Shown: positions 1-11,769, numbered from the stretch's first letter. The stretch: DNA of 64,000 nt from Chinchilla lanigera (GCF_000276665.1 NW_004955405.1:8801608-8865607); one strand, 5' to 3'. Translations and numbers: made by a program. Notes: generated by a model from the letters alone, not told the origin.

Positions 1-79
1 GGGCCTTGCTTTCTCATCACTGACTCTGCAGCAACAGAACACGTGTGATCACAGCAGATTCTGAAGGCCTTGAGATGGA

Positions 80-600
80 GGGTGAGTGGGAGGAAGGTTC
101 AAAACTAGGCTGGAAAGAGAATGAGAACCTGGATCCCAGAAGGGATCCGCGAACTGTGCTCAGGGAGCGAAGTCAGACCATCACTTCCCAAGAGCACTCT
201 AGGCGAAGGGGTCTAAAACCAGTGAGAGAACAATTTGGAGAGGGCTGCAGTGGTCTAGGCCCCAGGACAGAGCGTGAAAACCAAAGGAGGCCGGGAGGAA
301 AGCCGAGGTGGAACAAACACTGTACTGAGAACCACGCGGGGAGGGCTTGTGATGCGTGCTGTGCGTGCCTGTGTAAATGTGTAGCAAAGAGAGTCTAAGA
401 TGACACCTAAGTTTAACGCAAAGCAGGTTTGGAGAAAACAGCAGTTCAGTTCTGCATATGTTACACTTGAGATGCTTTAGTCTTCCAAGGGGAAACGTCC
501 AAAAGACAGCTGGACACAGGTGCTCCAGGAAAAGGTCTGACCTGGGGTCAGAAATGGAGGAGATAACTACCACAGGGACAGCAATGTCCTGGCAGCGAAC
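80..600. repeat. possible ancient mammalian interspersed repeat
   Basis: This purine-rich stretch has phrases such as 'gagagaacaatttggagagg' near 222 and 'ccaaggggaaacgtccaaaa' near 485. They resemble the body of an old, widely dispersed mammalian repeat whose exact name I cannot give. Open frames on both strands here have no recognisable domains and I do not regard them as genes. A search of a repeat library would settle the identity. Confidence 0.3.
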
Positions 601-964
601 GGCACTGCCCAGGCACGCCCACTGCTGCGCAGGTCCCAGCTCCTGATTGCCACCACGCTGTGCCGTGATCACAGCATCTTCTGGTAGGTGCCGGCACGGA
701 CCTGGAGGAGCGGGTATCTCTTGGAAGCTCACCAAAGTCACGCAGATGCGGGTAAGAGGTCTTCCCAGAGAGCTGCCACAGCAAGCAGAGATGACAGCAA
801 GAAAGGGGGGCGGCAGGGCAGGGCAGGGCAGAGCCAGGTGGGAAAGATGAAGAACAAATCAAGTGAATTTCTGATTAGGCTTCATCCTAAAAGTGATCTA
901 GGGAAAACCTCACATCCTCTACCTTAAAGATCTCAACAATTTCACTTATTCAGTTATTTGGGAG

Positions 965-1063
965 CAGTGTTTTGCTATGGTGGCCTCAAGCTCACAATCC
1001 TCCTGCCTCAAACACCTGGCTGGCTGGGATAGTGGGCATGTGCCCCCCACCAGGCCCAGCCAC
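965..1063 (-). mobile_element. B1-type SINE fragment
   Basis: Read on the minus strand, this matches the 7SL-derived B1 head: a cctcctgcctcaa block followed by a degraded gctgggatagtgggcatgtgccccccacc block. It is diverged, has no A-tail, and is an old copy. Confidence 0.65.
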
Positions 1064-1394
1064 CTAACCTTAACCCTAATCCTCACATCTTAACACCGAC
1101 AGCAGTGCTCCCTGCTGCCCCCATAAGGGTTCGATGTTTTCCCTTTGGCCAACAGCTTCGAGGGCTCCACTTCTTTGTTTAGGTGGGGATGAAGGAGGTG
1201 CTTCTAGAGAATCACCCTCACATACACACAGTGCACAGCTCTCCTCCAGTCTTCCACGAATGTGTGTATTAAGAGAATAAAAATCACCTCAGGCACTTTC
1301 AGATAGCTTTTCTAAGACTAGAGATAAGCCTACTGGTTAAGTTGCCACAGTAAGACATGCCGTGTCAAACAAGTGACTCCCCAAGTTTCCTCCC

Positions 1395-1560
1395 CCAGCA
1401 GACATGTCACATGTGAGGACATTTTTGGTTGTCACAACTGAGGTTGGGGTCCTCACTGGTACCCAGTGGGAAGAAGCCAGAAATGCCACTAAATGTCCTA
1501 TGGTGACAAGACAGCCCCTACCACAAAGAATGATGTCCTGAGTGCTAAGTGTGAGAAAAT
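1395..1560. mobile_element. MER5-like hAT-Charlie DNA transposon fossil
   Basis: The segment contains 'acatttttggttgtcacaac' near 1420, 'cagtgggaagaagccagaaatg', 'ccactaaatgtcctatggtgacaagacagcccc' and 'cacaaagaatgatgtcc'. These are the ordered landmarks of the non-autonomous mammalian MER5A/B family. The element is non-coding, its ends are degraded, and the divergence fits an ancient placental insertion. Confidence 0.75.
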
Positions 1561-1970
1561 CTGTGTAAAATTATAAATTCCGTGAAATCTACACCAACAA
1601 GTCCTCCTTAGCACAAAGCAGACACATACAAAAAATGCCTGATGGGACAAAATAAAAAAAGGAGCTGCTTATCACTGTTATTTGAAGAAATGGGCAATAA
1701 TTTCACCAATACTTCTCTTGGTGCTATCATCACCTTTTGCATGAAAGCTACTACAAGGCATGGGAGTGAGGCGCACAGTTAAGTGTTTTTCTACACAGCA
1801 AATGGTTGCTTCTATCTAATTCTTCACCAAGACAAAATCTCTGAAAAGTATAAAAATGTCTTCCTGTATAAAATCCACTATTTTCCAAGAATCAAATAAC
1901 AATGTTCCACTAGGAAATACAAAAAGAACTATTCTGATCACTGTTCTCCAATGTACTATTAAATGCAATT

Positions 1971-2120
1971 CTGCCAGCTAATTTATTTATTTATTTATTT
2001 ATTTATTTTTTTTTTTTGGTTTTTCTGCGGTACCAGGAACCGAACTCACGACCTTGCGCTTGCCAGGCAGGCGCTTTTGCCGCTGAGCTAAATCCCCAGC
2101 CCCAACTGCCAGCTAATTTA
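1971..2120 (-). mobile_element. ID SINE with target-site duplication
   Basis: A minus-strand tRNA-Ala-derived ID body lies at about 2019-2105. Its A-rich tail appears on the plus strand as (ATTT)n plus a T run at 1986-2018. The 15-base sequence ctgccagctaattta flanks it exactly at 1971-1985 and 2106-2120, which marks the target-site duplication. The A-box-like tttagctcagcggc and B-box-like gagttcggttcc are readable on the minus strand. The intact duplication suggests a fairly recent insertion. Confidence 0.92.
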
Positions 2121-2370
2121 GACTAATAAAAAATTAAACAGAGTGAAGTAACATCAGAAGCTAAGCACAGGTTATCTAAGATAACCTCACTCAGAGTCCT
2201 TTTATCTTAATATCGTTTCCTGCATCTAACTTCAACAGCCAATCACTCCTAGTCCTAAACTTTAAACAAAGGTAAACAACTTTCACATTTTTTAATGAGG
2301 CAACTAATTTAACTTCTGCTATTTGCTATTGTCCTGACACTAAAATTGACTGTATTCTTTATTCTTTACA

Positions 2371-2569
2371 GTTCTACTTTGTTCGCTTATTTATTTATTT
2401 ATTTATTCATTCATTCATTCATTCATTTTGAGATAGGGTCTTGCTGTTGAGGCTTGAACTCACTAAATAGCCCAAACTAGCCCCAAACTCATAGTGATCT
2501 TCTTGCCTCTGCCTCCTGAGTGCTGGGATGACATGTGCACCACCGTGCCCAATTTTAAGGTTCTACTTT
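2371..2569 (-). mobile_element. B1 SINE with (TTTA)n(TTCA)n tail and target-site duplication
   Basis: The B1 body is at about 2425-2551 on the minus strand and shows 'ttttgagatagggtcttgct' and 'cctctgcctcctgagtgctggg'. The tail is a tetranucleotide tract at about 2386-2427. The 10-base sequence gttctacttt occurs at 2371-2380 and 2560-2569, consistent with a target-site duplication that includes the microsatellite-like tail. Confidence 0.85.
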
Positions 2570-4900
2570 CATTTGTACCATCACTAAACTAAAAACAACA
2601 AATATTTTCTCTTAAAAACCTCAGACAATCACATTACTTTCTCACTAGAGGAGGAGACAGGATGCCACCCTACCACAGCAGTGCCTGGCAGTCACTGCAC
2701 CCTCTGTCCTCACTGTGTGTGAAGACGGAGTGCCTGTGACTATCAGTGGCCCTGGCTGTGAACAGTGGCTGGAGGGACTTTCATAGGACACAAGTCACTT
2801 TCCTACTGCCGCAACATACTGCCTCTCACAGCCTGGTGTGCCCTGCACAATGTGGTTCACCCTTTGTGACACCGGTGACTAGGGCTGGCAAGGTGCCTGC
2901 CTGAGGAGGGATGCACTTCTCTCCGAGATGCAGACGTCACACCCCTCGTGTGTGAAATCACAGGCACATTCGACTCCCACATCAGTTAACTTTTTAAGTA
3001 CAGTGCTTATACACTCGTGTCCTTCATGTAACAACGGAGCACTTTAATAAAGCATATTTATTTGTTTCTTTCTTAATATATCTCCCTGTGGGTCAAGTCT
3101 GCTGCTCTCAGATTTTTACACAGAAACTTTGATACAACTTTTCTTTCCATTTTTTTGGCTCCTAAGGAATTGAGAGAAAAGAGACACATAATAGGCCATA
3201 TATTTACTGAATGAGAACTTCTCCCATGTAGATCTCTTAAACTCACTCAATCCTCTTAACACTGAGTTGTCAAAAGACTAATGATTAAAGATGGTGTCCT
3301 TGGGGTGACAACCACCCACATACTTTAATAGCATCGGTCCATGTTAAATCCATTGTGCTTTAAAACAGGAATCACAGTCTTCTCAGAGAGACAGCAAAGT
3401 TGCCTGGTGTTTTAACTGCTCTTATCAAAACAGTAAGGACCTCGGAGGTTGCCAAGTGACACAAGCAACCATGCCTGCAGCCACCCATCACCCAAGGACC
3501 CTGTGTTCCTCCTCTGCTGCATCCCCAGACTCATCTGCCTAGGACCCAGCCATACAGGGACCACTGCGGGGAAGCAGCCCAGTCACAGAAATAATGCTTC
3601 TCAGGGAGCCATGCACTCGAGGCTTCCCAAGCACGAATCACAAAGCATTTTAAGTCTGGATAACAAGCCAACTGAGCTGTGTAGAAGCCAGAAGGAAACA
3701 CAAGGGCAAAGTTCTGCAACTTTAGTAAGAAGACAACAACTCAAAGAGAAAACACAAGAGAAGGCAAGGGGAGGTCTGTTTCAGGGAAATGGTACAAAGC
3801 TTTAGTTCACTTTCCTCAGGCTCCTGAGATTACAGGTCCATATAATCCATTCTCGGAATGCCAAACTCCTCCTAGAGTCAGGAAAAGTGACATTTCACGT
3901 AACTGAAGCAAAGCAAGAGTTATGTGTGCTGATTGTGCTAAGCACAATGCAAAGTCCCACCATTTTTCTCAAAGTGGCTGGAGATCAGTCTCTGACCTGG
4001 CTTTTAAAGGCTGCACGGGCAGGGGGTGATTAGCCTACACAAGTCTCCCAAGAAAAACCATCTATTCAGGAGCAGACCTTTGCATCAGAAAGGCACAGCA
4101 GTGGGGATGTGCAACTCAACCTTGAGAATAATGCTGGCACTGAAGCCAGAACATGTGCTTTCAGTGTCAGGCCAGAGCCCAGCTGGAGCAGCCCTGGAGG
4201 AAGAAAGATACCACACAGAGGAGAAGCGGAGGCCCAGGGCCCAGTGAAGTGGGTGACAAATTGACGCTGAGGCACAACCAGCAGGTTTGTTTCCTCCCGG
4301 GAGCCAAGGATGTGAGAGCCTTTACACTGGGAGCCTGGATGCAGGGAAGCAGGCAGTGGCAATCTATGCCCCACACTCTGAGAGAGATGGGGATGCTGTC
4401 AGCACCGGCCTAGCAGGGACACAGGGCACAAAAGAGTGCTGGGACAGCTGGGTGCACAACGCGGCAGGGGCAGAGCACGCAGGGCAGGGGACTCAAACCC
4501 TCCACAGCACACTCTCTCTGGGAGCCAACAAATGTGCTTTGGCTGGAGCAGATGAATCAAATAACCATGGGCAACTGCTTCAGAAACAGCTGTGCTGCAG
4601 CCCTTGCAGCCGATGCCTTCAGGAGGGTGCTGGCTCCTGACAGCATGGAAACAAAGCCACCAGGGGCTGCCTGGCCAACTCCTGCAGGCGGTACTCAATA
4701 AATGACGTCTGCTTGGCATAAGGCTTTCCCTCTTGCCCATCTCTAGCTGAGAATGCAACAGTGAGAACCAAATGAGCTTCTGCTGACCTGTTAGGCCTGT
4801 GGGGATGCAGATGAGTGAGATACTCTCCTTGACCTCCAATGGCTTAATGTCAGCCAGGCCAGACTGAGAACGGCTTTTCCTAAACTGTGGACAGCCTCTC
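2570..4900. other. unassigned non-coding stretch
   Basis: I see no gene and no clear repeat over most of this interval. A short B1-like scrap (cctcaggctcctgagattacagg) occurs near 3815-3837 and is too short to call on its own. Short open frames at 3449-3805 and 4153-4902 overlap on both strands, have no family resemblance, and follow the locally higher GC content. Confidence 0.5.
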
Positions 4901-5032
4901 ACAGTGTATCATCAACATCAATTAAATGGATTAAAGTCAGCATTGTTTTTAATACACATATAGGAAGAATGTGTTTGGGAAACTTTTAATTCAATGGTAC
5001 ATGCTCCCTACCACCAAGTCACCATGTTAAAA

Positions 5033-5236
5033 TACAGTCATGCATTGCCTAACAATGTTTCGGTCCACTGATCAAATTTACAACAGTGGTTCCAAAAGAT
5101 TGCATTGCCTAGTGACACTGTAGCCATCTTAGCTTGTGTATGTATACTCTGTGATGTTCAGAAAATGAAGAAATGGTCAAATAACATATTTCATGGAACA
5201 TAACCCAGTTATTAAGTGACATATGACTATGCATTT
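5033..5236. mobile_element. Tigger/pogo-like DNA transposon fossil
   Basis: It begins 'acagtcatgcattgcctaac' and ends '...aagtgacatatgactatgcat', so the two ends are roughly inverted. The middle has 'cttgtgtatgtatactctgtgatgttc'. This fits an old non-autonomous mammalian mariner/Tigger-class element starting with CAG and inserted at TA. The subfamily is not determined. Confidence 0.6.
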
Positions 5237-5684
5237 GTGACTGTGGGACTCAGGAAAACGAAGTTTGAAAGTAACCAATCTACTGAAGCAAGAACATTTA
5301 ACCATTTACAAACAACCTTCACACATGCTGTTTTATGTAGTCATCTGGAAACCCCAAGTGGCCGCCATCATTCCTAAATTCACTTTCTTAGTGATCCAGA
5401 CAGTACAGCCATGGGAGTTCGGGATGAAGGTGAGCAAAGAGGAAGGGAAGGAGAGGGGACACTCTAAAAGGGGCTCGGGAAGGTCGAGAGGACATGGCTG
5501 CAACGTGGGCCGAGATGCAGAGACAAGTGGGGCTCGCTGTGTGGCCATCCAGGTCCTGCCCGACGCAGCAGTGGACACTGAAGTTCAGACCAGACTAAAG
5601 GCATTAGCTGAGGTGGCTCCTATTAGTCCTGAGAGCCGAGCCGAGCGCTACACTTTCTTCACCTGTAAAGCAGAGTAGCAATAC

Positions 5685-5830
5685 AGGTTCAGTATCCCTT
5701 GTTTATCTGAAATGCTTGAGCTGGAAGCGTTTGGAAGTTTGGAGTTTTTCAGATTTTGAAATATCCACATAGACTTTACTGATCATTACTAATCTGAAAA
5801 TCTGAAATGTCTTAGGTTTCATATTTTCTA
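5685..5830. mobile_element. Tigger-like DNA transposon fragment
   Basis: The sequence 'caggttcagtatcccttgtttatctgaaatgcttgagctgg' is followed by TTCAGATTTTGAAATAT-type repeats. It closely parallels the segment at 36828-36960 (caggctgagtatccctta...gggaccagaag...). The two therefore belong to one family, probably a mammalian Tigger-class non-autonomous element. Confidence 0.65.
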
Positions 5831-6039
5831 ATTAGGAATATTCAAACCTGTGGTAACTCCACAAAGAGGAATACATGAAATCATGTATGTTACCATACAT
5901 GCAAAATGCTTGGGCTTACAAAGGAAGTCACATCTATGCAGAATCCTATACTAATAAAAAAATGAGCATATGCCACTTCCTTTGGTCCCTCCAACAATCC
6001 TGGATATAGTCAAGATGGGTCTTTGACCTTCCATAAAGA

Positions 6040-6148
6040 TGCATGCCTAAAATCCCAGCACTGGGGAGGCTGAGGCAGGACGACTGTGAGTTCAAAGTCA
6101 GCCTGGGCAATTTAGCAAGACCTGTCTCAAAAATCCAAACCAAACAAA
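6040..6148 (+). mobile_element. B1-type SINE (form without internal duplication)
   Basis: 'aaaatcccagcactggggaggctgaggcagg' is followed by 'agtcagcctgggcaatttagcaagacctgtctcaaaaa'. The short right half lacks the roughly 29-base internal duplication of mature rodent B1, so this is a proto-B1-like old copy. Confidence 0.85.
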
Positions 6149-6149
6149 G

Positions 6150-8820
6150 GATAGATGTGTCCTGGGAACTCAGGAAACTTCCAAAATGCCTCTGGCTGGC
6201 ACTTATGACTCAGGCTCCTTAATCTCAGGGTGAAGAGCTAACTTAGGGGGTCACAAAGCATCTTGGGGCAGGATAGAGAAATACAGATTACCACTAAGTC
6301 CAGGCTTAAAAAGGTTTCAAGGAAAGGAGATGATATCCTGAGGCTTTGAAATGAGGAAAATAATTGTTCTGTCAGAGGTAAACTTTGAAAGCCAAGATAT
6401 ACAAAGTCATAGTAGAGAAACTATTTTATAGGATCCACAACCTATAAAATTGAAACTATTAAGTCATGGGGCAATGATGTTAACCAGAAAGGGTGAGGGG
6501 AAAAAGGCCCCTACTAACGGAGAACTGCAATGGCCTTGCCACTCCATGCAATAAACATGGAATCAAATCTGCAGACAAGCTCCTTAGTTTTGGAGGCTTC
6601 AGGCCCTGCTGGCAAAATCAGCTCCACTCTAGGCAAGGATGAGGTGGCTGAGGCCAAGCCACTTGGGCATTCCTACTGGCAAGCCTCCTGACCGGGAAGT
6701 GAGCACCTTGAGCTTAACCTGATGCCATCTGACACTTAACTTCTTTTTGTTTTTACTCCACACGGGCCAATTAAACGTCTGATTATAATCTGGCTTGCCA
6801 TGCAAGCCTAGCTACAGGAAGACAATGCGTATGGGTTGCTCCCACACCAAGAATCCAGGCCATGAAATGGAAACAGAAACAGTTCCGTTCTCATTTTATG
6901 TCGGCAAGCTGCAATCTGGTTTTATATATCCACTTCCTGAGCGGAGACAACACGATGGAGAGCTTAGCTCCTTTTACACTCGTAAAATCCATTTCTGAGT
7001 CTAAGGTCTGAGGGTCACAAGGGAACGCTGGGCCTGCATAACTACCTGAGGAAATCCACTCTGATCATCCATGGGGTGCTAACTGCGGGTGGTACAAGCA
7101 GCCAGCTCTGGGTATAGCAAAGTGCAGGGTGGTCAGGGAGTTCAGGAGGTTGGGAAGCTCCTGCCAATAAGCGAGCACAAGGCCATAGAGGAAGGGTGAC
7201 CAAAGGACACACTAGAGTAAAGGCAGTCAGTAGGAGAAGAGAAAGAAGAGGAAAATACAAATGCAAAGGTGGCAGTAAGAACTTGTATTTCAGGACTGAG
7301 CACAGGACCCTATCTCCGTAAGACAGAAAGGTCTGTTGAACTCAGATTTGGCTCAGACTTGTCTGTCTGATAGGACATTGCAGTAACAGTGTCCAACACG
7401 ATCACAATGCCTGGTAGGAGCCATCAAGGCATTCACTCAGTTACTGGTCACCCCCTTGTTCTACACATTGGCTGAATGTTTACGACATGCCAGAGCCTTC
7501 CTGCCAGTTCCTGAGGACTCTGCCTGCACAGAGTTGCAGTCCCTGCACTGAAAGATCAACCTGTTCATTTTAGAAAACATGGTAAACATCATAATGGGAG
7601 TGTGTACAGAGTTCAGTGGGAACATCTGAAATAATCCAGGGGAGTGTGGTGGTGGTGGGGACCAGATTTGTTCAACCAGCGAGAATTGATTTTTAAGGAG
7701 AAGACAAAATGATCTCTTCACTTTTTTGAGGTTTTGAATCCATGGAAAACAAAAATTAGATCAGACATAAAATTACATCTAACTTTCCGTCCTTTCATAC
7801 TTTAAGTAGAGAAACAGCGATAGCAAGAGGATTGGAAAATATGGTTTCACCTGTGAGATTTTAGCAACATGTGTAGAAAGACCCAACAATAAAAATAAAG
7901 TTACATGCCAGAACTGTGACAGCACATGACAGGCAAATGTGTGCGCCAAAAACCAAGCCCAGAGGGCACTGCCTACATACAGTCCACACATTCACTCAGT
8001 TTCATATCCTCAGAAAAACCAACTTCCAAGTTGCAACTCATATCAACAATTTACTTCCCTATTCAGTGAAAATTTAAAGTATCACAAAACCTCCAGATAT
8101 GTGTATCTTATAACCCAACTGATTTTTCTAAAATTATAAGGTCAGGTATATAAATCCAACACTGAGAATCCTGCAAATACATAAACTTCCTCACACACCA
8201 TGACAGCATAAAGAGCAGGAAAAAGCAGAATGGAGAGCACAGAGTGGTTAACATTGTAAAAATGCAGGACAAACGTCAAAAAGTAGAAATAAAGATAGTC
8301 TGGATAGAACTCATGCTCCTGCCTACATCTTTCTCCCTTACCCCAACCTCCGTCCTAGTCTCAGTGCCATTTACCTGCAGTGTCCACAGAAGACATGAAG
8401 ATCTGGGAACCAATGTGTCCACTGTACATTCAGCACTGCGTATGCACCCTCAAAACCCCTGTGCTCCCTGTACTGCTCTTACTGACATGCGCTCATTGCC
8501 TGTCCCCTGCCCACACTGATGAGTATTAAAGGAATCTCCCTAAGAACTCCTTACAAGGCCTATGACTTCTCTTAGCAGATTCACGAGCTTCAGGATCATG
8601 AAACTCAGAAAGTATGTTCAGCTCACCTTCCACAAGTTCTAATGCTCACCAGTATAGAACACTCTGTTTACCTTGTACCTTCTCTTTAGGAACTCACTTA
8701 ATTTACTTAAAAAACAACAAAACCAAAAAGTCTAGTACGTTAGTATTAGTAACAAATGTTTATTACTGGGCAGCATAACTCCATATCCTATCCCCTATAT
8801 TATGATTTTTGTCTTTGCTT
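6150..8820. other. unassigned non-coding stretch
   Basis: This is mostly unique sequence. A faint MIR/L2-like phrase (gctgaatgtttacgacatgccag) occurs near 7470 and is too short to call. Short open frames here are unlinked, lack domains and have no consistent splice context. Confidence 0.5.
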
Positions 8821-8822
8821 CT

Positions 8823-8892
8823 CTTGGTGTTGGAGAATGAAACCAGGACTTTGTGCATGTCGAGTATATGTTCTTCACCTCCAAACCCATTA
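8823..8892 (-). mobile_element. degraded ID-like SINE
   Basis: On the plus strand 'ttggtgttggagaatgaaaccaggactttgtgcatg' and 'ttcttcacctccaaaccc' mirror the reverse complement of an ID/tRNA-derived body (gggatngaacccagggcct...). It is heavily mutated. Confidence 0.55.
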
Positions 8893-8964
8893 TGATTTCT
8901 TACCCCATGTATAGCAATGAGTGTCAATGTATCTCCACATACTTTACATACATGTTTACATATA

Positions 8965-9185
8965 CAGTCACCCCTCATTACTTACTGGAGATCCTATATA
9001 ATTAAATCATCTCTAGATTACTTATAATAGCTAATAGAGTATAAATACTATTTAAGTAATTTTTAACCTTTATTGTTCAATAACAATAACATGAAAAAAA
9101 TGTCTGTACATATTTAGTACAGACACAATTCTTTTTAATCCACAGTTGTTTCCACCCATAGACACAGACGTGCAAATGTATGAAT
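8965..9185. mobile_element. Tigger-class DNA transposon fossil, copy 1
   Basis: It starts TA|cagtcacccctcattac, the CAG terminus and TA target typical of Tigger-class elements. It contains catctctagattacttataat and gtctgtacatatttagtacagac. The same core recurs at 63880-64000, so this is an interspersed family. Confidence 0.65.
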
Positions 9186-9434
9186 TACCTAAATCCTGTT
9201 TGGGAACATGAACAGGTGGATAGGTACATGGTAGGGAGGTTAGTATCTCACAGTCCTGTGGTGGCTCTCTGGAACTGTGCATGCCAGAACATCAAATCAA
9301 GAGACAGGCACCAACAATGGCAAATGGCTAAGAAGCACTAGGTAGGGCTTGGTGCATCCTGGACCATGGTCGAGAAACTCCTGAGCTAACAGCACTCAGG
9401 AAGGCTGTAATCTGTGCAAAAAAACAACATCTCC

Positions 9435-9536
9435 GGGGCTGGGGATTTAGCTCAGCGGCACAGCGCCTGCCTGGCAAGCACAAGGTTGTGAGTTCGATTC
9501 CTGGTACCAGAAAAAAACAAAACAAACAAAAAAAAG
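9435..9536 (+). mobile_element. ID SINE
   Basis: This is a well-preserved tRNA-Ala-like ID: ggggctggggatttagctcagcgg with an RNA polymerase III A-box-like segment, gagttcgattcc as B box, then an A-rich tail with C interruptions. It probably inserted recently. Confidence 0.92.
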
Positions 9537-9608
9537 AACTCCCACCTCCCTGTAGTAGAAAGGTTACAGTAGTCAGAACATCTTATTTGTACCTCAGATC
9601 TGCCCTGT

Positions 9609-9611
9609 CCA

Positions 9612-9648
<37 letters not shown>

Positions 9649-9650
9649 AT
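9609..9650. repeat. (CTGT)n(CTAT)n microsatellite
   Basis: A tract of CTGT units passes into CTAT units. It is a simple tetranucleotide repeat with no associated gene. Confidence 0.9.
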
Positions 9651-9718
9651 TGACTGCAAAGTTCAGGAATTAGCAGGGCAAAAGGAAGAAAAATGCACAC
9701 ATGAGAAACACAATACAA

Positions 9719-9902
9719 GTGGGCCATGGTGGTGTACACCTATAACCCTACTCTGGGAAGCTGAGGAAGAAGGATCTCAAGTTCAAACCCAGCACGGACA
9801 ACTTAGTGACTCTGCAAGACGCTGCCTCAAAACTAAAAAGTAAAAAAAGCGGTGAGATGTTGCTTAGTTGTGAAGGTCCTGGGTCAATCTCCTGGCATTA
9901 AA
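9719..9902 (+). mobile_element. B1-ID chimeric SINE
   Basis: A B1-like head (gtgggccatggtggtgtacacctataaccctactctgggaagctgagg) runs through 'acttagtgactctgcaagacgctgcctcaaaa' and an A-rich linker. An ID-like tail follows (gagatgttgcttagttgtgaaggtcctgggtcaatctcctgg). This is the B1-dID dimer structure known from several non-murid rodents. Confidence 0.8.
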
Positions 9903-10254
9903 CCAGCAGGGAACCAGGGTATCTCAGGCAGGAAAAAAGACACATCAGTGGGGAGGACTCAGGGAAAGACCAGCAGGAAGCTGAGTCCTCTAGGCTACCC
10001 ATGCCTCTGACAGGTCAGGTCTGACCTTTCGTGCACCACCTCTGATCTGTCTTGTCCCCTCACCAGCCCTGTATGTCCACACCCACTGTGTGAGAACTTA
10101 GTCACACCACCTGTGAGCCCTGAGTGTTGGCTGCACCTGAGACAGGCACCCTGAGAGCCCAGAAGCTGGCCTCACAGGGCCTGCAGCAAAGGGGACAGAA
10201 CAAATCCATGGAGGGGAGGTTCCTGCAGCTCGCTCAGAGCCCACCTGCCCCTTT

Positions 10255-10400
10255 TCCTTATTCTAAGAAGTTCTAGGTTTCATAATCACTTTCAAACCAG
10301 AGGCAACAAAATTAAAAGCTGCCTCAAATTTGCTAAGCATCAACTTAGAGGTGGAGAGAGGGCTGGCCAGGAGTTATCCTGACAAAAGCAAAAATGGCCA
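10255..10400. repeat. 145-bp direct duplication, copy A
   Basis: It shares near-continuous identity (roughly nine bases in ten by eye) with 10985-11130, including ttctaggtttcataatca, aaaccagaggca, ctgcctcaaatttgctaagca and gggctggccaggag. The copies are in the same orientation with an offset of about 732 bases. Confidence 0.9.
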
Positions 10401-10984
10401 ACCATGGAGGAGACATCCAAGGGAAAAGTGAGGAACTACACAGACCTAGCAGTTGGCAGGCACTCATGGACAGCTGCGGGGTGACTGAAGGTGGCCAGCA
10501 CAGGCATAGCCAAGGTCTCCTCATACCACACTGGTTACTTCCCAGGTGTATAATACAATAAAAGGAACAAAAACAGTAATTTCAGCATTATTAAACTTAT
10601 AACAGCGTGTTTATTTATAATTTCTCAATCAGATGAGTAAGAGCTGCATGTGCTATGCTGTGTGAGACTTGGGAAATTTGACAGTGAAAAAGGAGGCCCC
10701 TGTGCATGAAAGCATGGGAACTCCTGATAGTGCAGGTGTTGTCTCCAAGTCAGAAAAGGCTGGATTTAAACCACAGCTGGGCACAAGTAAAATAAGCACA
10801 GAACCAACGGCCTTATAGACCATGGGAAAGAGCCCACAGCTGTGACCACTCCCTCAGTGAATCCGTTGGTTCACACAGTCAATCAGTAAGTACCAATCAA
10901 TAAGCATCACTATGCACTGCGGACCTAACCAACTTCAGAACTACTTCTGTCAAGGTCAGGGCGGACCAGTGTGGGAGACTGACA

Positions 10985-11130
10985 CTTCCTCATTCTAACA
11001 AGTTCTAGGTTTCATAATCATTTTCAAACCAGAGGCAGCAAAATTAGAGCTGCCTCAAATTTGCTAAGCAGCAACTTAGAAGTGGAAAAAGGGCTGGCCA
11101 GGAGCTATCCTGACAAAGGCAAAAATGGCC
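10985..11130. repeat. 145-bp direct duplication, copy B
   Basis: This is the second copy of the segment at 10255-10400. Similarity stops sharply after 'caaaaatggcc'. It could be a tandem segmental duplication or two copies of an unnamed interspersed repeat. Confidence 0.9.
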
Positions 11131-11249
11131 AGTGACATCAGTGACAGTGTAGGTACAGAAGACAACAAACAGGGCCAGCCAGGACAGAGCTACAAATGAG
11201 GGAGGAAGCGAGAGCTACTCTGAAGATAGAGGCCCAATTCCTTCCTCAG

Positions 11250-11480
11250 TGATTAACGATATGAAATGTTGCCATGTGCCAGCACTGTTCCAAGGGCTGG
11301 GGTCACAGCAAGAAACAGAGTCAGACCTCTGCCTTCATGAAGCTTAGATCTGGGGAAGGATATAGTAAAATTTCATTTAAGCTAAGTAATGATAATAATT
11401 CAGATGGTTAAAGGGTGTAGTGAGTAAAACAAGTCAGGGAAAGGGAATGCTGAAAGAACGTGACTGCAGGGATGAGCTGG
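11250..11480. repeat. ancient mammalian-wide interspersed repeat
   Basis: 'atgtgccagcactgttccaagggctggggtcacagcaagaaacag' is followed by 'cctctgccttcatgaagctta'. This is the recognisable order of a very common ancient mammalian repeat, but I cannot give a certain family name. Confidence 0.55.
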
Positions 11481-11696
11481 GCGGAACGGCAGCACACAGC
11501 GAGGTGAGGCGCTGAGGCAGGCTCTGCCCTGTGTCCATCTAGAACTGCCTGTGTCCCAACATGCTGTTTTCAGGGGAAACAGGAGACTTCAAAGGGTTCC
11601 ACCCAAAGTCATTAGAAGAAAATTTTGGTGTTTATTTTAATGAAATAATGCAGTCCTAGCAGGAACTGAGGTTCTGGGTTTGGTTTAGTTTATCTG

Positions 11697-11766
11697 CAGT
11701 GCCGGGATCCAACCCAGAGCCTGCACGTGTCCAGCCAGCAGTATCGCTGAGCCACACCCAGCCCTG
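11697..11766 (-). mobile_element. ID-like SINE, old copy
   Basis: 'gtgccgggatccaacccagagcctgcacg' and 'atcgctgagccacacccagccct' read as the reverse complement of an ID body. It is diverged and has no tail. Confidence 0.75.
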
Positions 11767-11769
11767 GGC

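Noticed and set aside
199..741. 180-codon minus-strand frame as a gene
   Set aside because: No domain, no splice context, overlapping frames on the other strand, and the underlying DNA resembles an old repeat.
9435..9512. tRNA-Ala gene
   Set aside because: A- and B-box-like sequences are present, but the sequence is the dispersed ID SINE with an A-rich tail. Near-identical copies recur at 2019, 16637 and 25433, and no complete cloverleaf is kept.
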